From Rhodospirillales bacterium (lineage in GTDB: Bacteria; Pseudomonadota; Alphaproteobacteria; CACIAM-22H2), in assembly GCA_016195145.1 (NCBI GenBank), contig JACQAF010000031.1, positions 1-10,019 on the forward strand: DNA of 10,019 nucleotides. The letters run 5' to 3'. Below the pieces are notes generated by a model, which made no database searches, was not told the origin of the DNA, and worked only from the letters and a program-made list of their open reading frames with translations. How positions within the stretch are numbered: position 1 is the stretch's first letter; every line of letters starts with the position of its first letter. The translations under genes and the position numbers were made by a program. This document shows, one piece after another, positions 7,882-10,019 of this stretch.

Positions 7882-8719
7882 ATCGCCCGAGGGTATAGCC
7901 GGCGCGCGCCAGATCGGCCGGAAATTCCGTGCCGGCGAGATAGGCGTATTCGTCCGCACGCGGGTCGGTGACCGGGTCGACGGCGGCGAGATCGGAATCG
8001 ACATGGCCGGGATGGCACATCACCAGCAAGCCATCCGGTCGCTCGGCAAGAAATCGGGCGAACAGATCACGATAGGGGAGACGTTCGGTAAAATCGCGCA
8101 CGCCGGCAAAGCGCCGATTGGTCGGGATGCCTTTCGCTCCAGCGCGTCGGCGCAGACCGCGGCCGAGCGAGGAAATGGCGAGTGCCCGGGGCACCGCGAC
8201 GCCACGCCGGAAAATTGCCGCAATGGGCTCGTCGCAGACACGCATCCAGACGCGCCGGCCGGCGAATCGCTTGGCGAAAAGATCGGCGACGATGTCGCGC
8301 ACGACTGGCAATTGATGCACGTGCCGATGGCCGTCGATGAAATCGGGCGGGCGGCCGAAGGCGGTTACGAAGGCGTCGATCTGGCAGGCGATCTCGTTGC
8401 GGATATCCGTCACCGGTAGACGTCCGGTATAGGCGGTGGCGATAAGTCGGTGAAGCGAAGGCATGCGGCCATTGGGAGCGAGGCGCGGAAGCGGCCCCAG
8501 CGGCGGCAGGTCGGTCAGGGCAAGATGAATCCCGGTATCGATCCCCGCAGCGAGAGGGTGAAGTTCGCGTGCATGTTCGGGCCAGAAGGGACTGACAGTC
8601 AGGCAACTGGTCGCCGTTAATCGGCCGGCCTCGATCAGGGCCCGGATGGCCCGGCTGACGCCCGGCGCGATGGCGTAATCGTCGGCACACAAGATAAGAC
8701 GGGCCGGAGCGGGCGTCAT
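7859..8719 (-). CDS. ChbG/HpnK (YdjC) family carbohydrate deacetylase
   Basis: A 286-residue metal-dependent deacetylase of the YdjC/ChbG family, which removes N-acetyl groups from sugars such as chitooligosaccharides or, in HpnK, from a hopanoid-linked GlcNAc. Visible family features are LILCADDYAIAPG at 8-20 (catalytic/metal acids D13, D14), H65 in GIHLALT, and DGHRHVHQLP at 129-138 with H131, H133 and H135 as candidate metal ligands. MCHPGHVD at 234-241 is the usual late His motif. Length fits the family. An upstream ATG at 8806 would add 29 residues ahead of the ADDY strand that do not resemble the family, so 8719 is chosen, although its ribosome site is weak. The gene is divergent from the GT2 gene (about 110 nt to the leader ORF) and convergent with the methyltransferase. 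A lipid-linked amino sugar is a reasonable but unproven substrate. Confidence 0.93.
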   Translation of the reverse strand: MTPAPARLILCADDYAIAPGVSRAIRALIEAGRLTATSCLTVSPFWPEHARELHPLAAGIDTGIHLALTDLPPLGPLPRLAPNGRMPSLHRLIATAYTGRLPVTDIRNEIACQIDAFVTAFGRPPDFIDGHRHVHQLPVVRDIVADLFAKRFAGRRVWMRVCDEPIAAIFRRGVAVPRALAISSLGRGLRRRAGAKGIPTNRRFAGVRDFTERLPYRDLFARFLAERPDGLLVMCHPGHVDSDLAAVDPVTDPRADEYAYLAGTEFPADLARAGYTLGRFRFAGGQ

Positions 8720-8813
8720 GTGGCTCGTCGTTGTGGGGCCGAGACTAAGGGTTGACCGGCCCGGCGACGGAAAGGCACCATCGGTCCGTCCAATGACACG
8801 ACGCATGAGTTAT

Positions 8814-8822
8814 AAGGGGAGG
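8814..8822 (+). promoter_or_regulatory. Strong Shine-Dalgarno aimed at a leader ORF
   Basis: AAGGGGAGG is the best ribosome site seen in the window. It sits 8 nt before the ATG at 8831, the ideal distance, but 25 nt before the glycosyltransferase ATG at 8848. It therefore points to the short leader ORF, with the glycosyltransferase reached by coupling. Confidence 0.6.
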
Positions 8823-8830
8823 CTGTTTCC

Positions 8831-8851
8831 ATGTCCTTGATCCAGCGATGA
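8831..8851 (+). CDS. Six-codon leader ORF overlapping the glycosyltransferase start
   Basis: ATG at 8831 opens a six-residue peptide, MSLIQR, ending in TGA at 8849-8851. Its stop overlaps the next start in the sequence ATGA (8848-8851), the classic arrangement for translational coupling. The strong Shine-Dalgarno at 8814-8822 is correctly spaced for this ATG and for no other. The peptide is too short to have a recognisable product; its role, if any, would be to load ribosomes onto the glycosyltransferase. An alternative is that a sequencing indel separates this ATG from the main frame, or that the true start is the internal ATG at 8893. Confidence 0.45.
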   Translation: MSLIQR

Positions 8852-9693
8852 CCGCCCGCCGAAAGCCGCGGGTCCGCCGCGGCGCCAAGGGGATGCCAGT
8901 GCTGTCGGTCATCGTGCCGATATTCAACGAAGCGCTCAATATCGAGAATTTCTTCGAGCGCTTGATGCCGGTTCTCGATGGGTTGAAGGTTGCATGCGAG
9001 GTGATCTGCGTCGATGACGGCAGCATCGACGATACGCGCCAGCGCATCGTCGAATTCAATGCGCAGGATCCGCGGATCAAACTTCTCGGCCTGTCGCGTA
9101 ATTTCGGCAAGGATATCGCGCTGACTGCCGGCCTTCATGCGGCTACGGGGCAGGCCGCAATTCCGATCGACGCTGATCTCCAACACCCGCCGGAGTTGAT
9201 CCCGAATCTTATCGCCAAATGGCGCGAAGGGTACGACGTCGTTTATGCGGCGCGGTCGTCGCGGGCGACGGACGATCCGATGCGACGCGCCGCCAGCTGG
9301 CTCTTTTACTGGATTTTCGACCGGTTCTCGGAGGTTTCCATCCCCCATGACGCGGGCGATTTTCGGTTGCTCGACCGCCGGGTTATTGACGTCCTGAACC
9401 GGATGCCGGAACGGTCGCGCTTTATGAAGGGAATCTTCGCCTGGGTCGGTTTCCGGCAGATCGGCATTCCGTTCGAGGTGGAAGCGCGCGCTTATGGCCG
9501 CAGCGGCTGGAGCCTGCGGCGGCTGATGCGCTTTGCCATCGACGGCCTGACGGCGTTCAGCAACGTACCCTTGATCGCATGGGGGTATGCGGGTGCGTTG
9601 GTCGCGTTCGTGTCCCTCGGCGCAGGCACGTACTTCCTCATCCTTCGATGCGGCGATGGAGAAACGGGAAAGCACCCCGCCGTTCGCCGTTAA
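8848..9693 (+). CDS. GT2 family glycosyltransferase (DPM1/GtrB/ArnC-like), C-terminally shortened
   Basis: A 281-residue family 2 glycosyltransferase of the polyprenyl-phosphate type. Motifs in order: SVIVPIFNEALNIE at 20-33, CVDDGS at 54-59, LSRNFGKDIALTAG at 82-95, the metal/nucleotide motif D108-x-D110 in PIDADLQHPPE, AGDFRLLDRRV at 169-179 and ERSRFMKG at 188-195. These enzymes move a sugar from a nucleotide donor to undecaprenyl or dolichyl phosphate at the inner face of the membrane. Relatives commonly carry two C-terminal transmembrane helices; here one is visible (about 243-267), then a polar 14-residue tail and the stop. Neither other forward frame beyond 9640 encodes a second helix, so a simple frameshift does not explain this. 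No in-frame start exists between 8848 and the upstream stop at 8806; M16 at 8893 is an alternative. The stop shares GTTAAC with the convergent neighbour. Confidence 0.92.
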   Translation: MTARRKPRVRRGAKGMPVLSVIVPIFNEALNIENFFERLMPVLDGLKVACEVICVDDGSIDDTRQRIVEFNAQDPRIKLLGLSRNFGKDIALTAGLHAATGQAAIPIDADLQHPPELIPNLIAKWREGYDVVYAARSSRATDDPMRRAASWLFYWIFDRFSEVSIPHDAGDFRLLDRRVIDVLNRMPERSRFMKGIFAWVGFRQIGIPFEVEARAYGRSGWSLRRLMRFAIDGLTAFSNVPLIAWGYAGALVAFVSLGAGTYFLILRCGDGETGKHPAVRR

Positions 9694-10019
9694 CCACGCT
9701 GGGGGCCTGTGGGATCGTCGATAACGCCCGGATGGCGTCGCGGCGGTTCATCGGACGGGGCGGATGGCATGCGCTCGGGCGCCACGACGCGTAGGGCGCG
9801 CCGATCCTTGACGACGGCAAGCGTCGCGCCGGCGCGCGTCACGCGGACGATTTCCTTGCCCTGCATCTGCCCATCGCAACCGAGGCGAGGCGTGGAGATA
9901 TAAAAGTCCGCTTCCTCGTCGTTGCTGGCCAATGACAGGATGGGCGGAAAGAAAACAGCGGCCGACATGCCGCTCGAACAGACCGCGACCTTGTAAATTC
10001 GCGGCGAGGCGCCATCGGC
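9690..10019 (-). CDS. Hypothetical protein, C-terminal part
   Basis: An open frame of 109 residues enters from the right edge and stops at 9690. I do not recognise it. The body contains KVAVCSSGMSAAVFFPPI, then SNDEEADFYISTPRLGCDGQ, then KEIVRVTRAGATLAVVKDRR, alternating hydrophobic and polar residues like beta strands, with two cysteines. The tail (about 25 residues) is rich in Pro, Arg and Asp and probably disordered. GC-rich third positions agree with its neighbours and favour real coding. An internal ATG at 9968 could start a 92-residue version, but its ribosome site is poor and the frame stays open upstream, so the gene most likely begins outside the window. It converges on the glycosyltransferase with the two stops overlapping by 4 nt. 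Confidence 0.5.
   Translation of the reverse strand, partial: ADGASPRIYKVAVCSSGMSAAVFFPPILSLASNDEEADFYISTPRLGCDGQMQGKEIVRVTRAGATLAVVKDRRALRVVAPERMPSAPSDEPPRRHPGVIDDPTGPQRG

Noticed and set aside
8720..8806. Upstream extension of the deacetylase to an ATG at 8806
   Set aside because: It would put 29 unrelated residues before the ADDY strand that lies near the N-terminus in this family, and would take up most of the divergent promoter region.
8716..9675. 319-codon minus-strand open frame opposite the glycosyltransferase
   Set aside because: The plus strand encodes a complete set of GT2 motifs here; the antisense product is charged, low in hydrophobics and unrecognisable.
9640..9820. Frameshifted continuation of the glycosyltransferase
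   Set aside because: Neither alternative forward frame gives a second transmembrane helix or the usual tail; one soon stops and the other is Arg-rich.

Overview
The window is GC-rich, densely coded DNA from a bacterial chromosome. Codon use, an exported family 5 solute-binding protein, a CHASE-type hybrid histidine kinase and a ChbG/HpnK-type deacetylase next to a GT2 glycosyltransferase all fit an alphaproteobacterium, perhaps a Rhodospirillales-like lineage. That placement is inference from protein style. No rRNA, tRNA, CRISPR, transposase or phage gene was seen.

Layout. (1) Positions 1-403, minus: the N-terminus of a dipeptide/nickel-type ABC transporter solute-binding protein that runs off the left edge. 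(2) 404-804: non-coding gap between divergent genes. (3) 805-2208, plus: an amidase-signature hydrolase with a complete Lys-Ser-Ser triad. (4) 2216-7013, minus: a two-gene signalling operon. It reads first a 1093-residue membrane hybrid histidine kinase (CHASE, two PAS, HisKA/HATPase, receiver, Hpt) and then, 13 nt downstream, a 500-residue sigma-54 activator that closely resembles LuxO. (5) 7014-7311: non-coding gap between divergent genes, with a hairpin in the kinase leader. (6) 7312-9693: a small cell-envelope or lipid-glycan gene group. It holds a class I methyltransferase that seems to lack an internal block, a convergent ChbG/HpnK-type deacetylase overlapping its 3' end, and a divergent GT2 glycosyltransferase with a shortened C-terminus and a six-codon leader ORF. 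(7) 9690-10019, minus: the C-terminal part of an unrecognised protein whose stop codon shares a GTTAAC palindrome with the glycosyltransferase stop.

How they work together. Kinase and regulator together encode every step of a His-Asp-His-Asp phosphorelay ending on a sigma-54 activator, the logic of LuxQ-LuxU-LuxO with the LuxU step fused onto the kinase. Its target promoters are not visible here. The deacetylase and glycosyltransferase could add and then trim an acetamido sugar on a lipid carrier. Both the methyltransferase and the glycosyltransferase look shortened, so this part of the locus may be degenerating, specialised or misassembled. The solute-binding protein and amidase may serve uptake and hydrolysis of amides or peptides, but only adjacency supports that.
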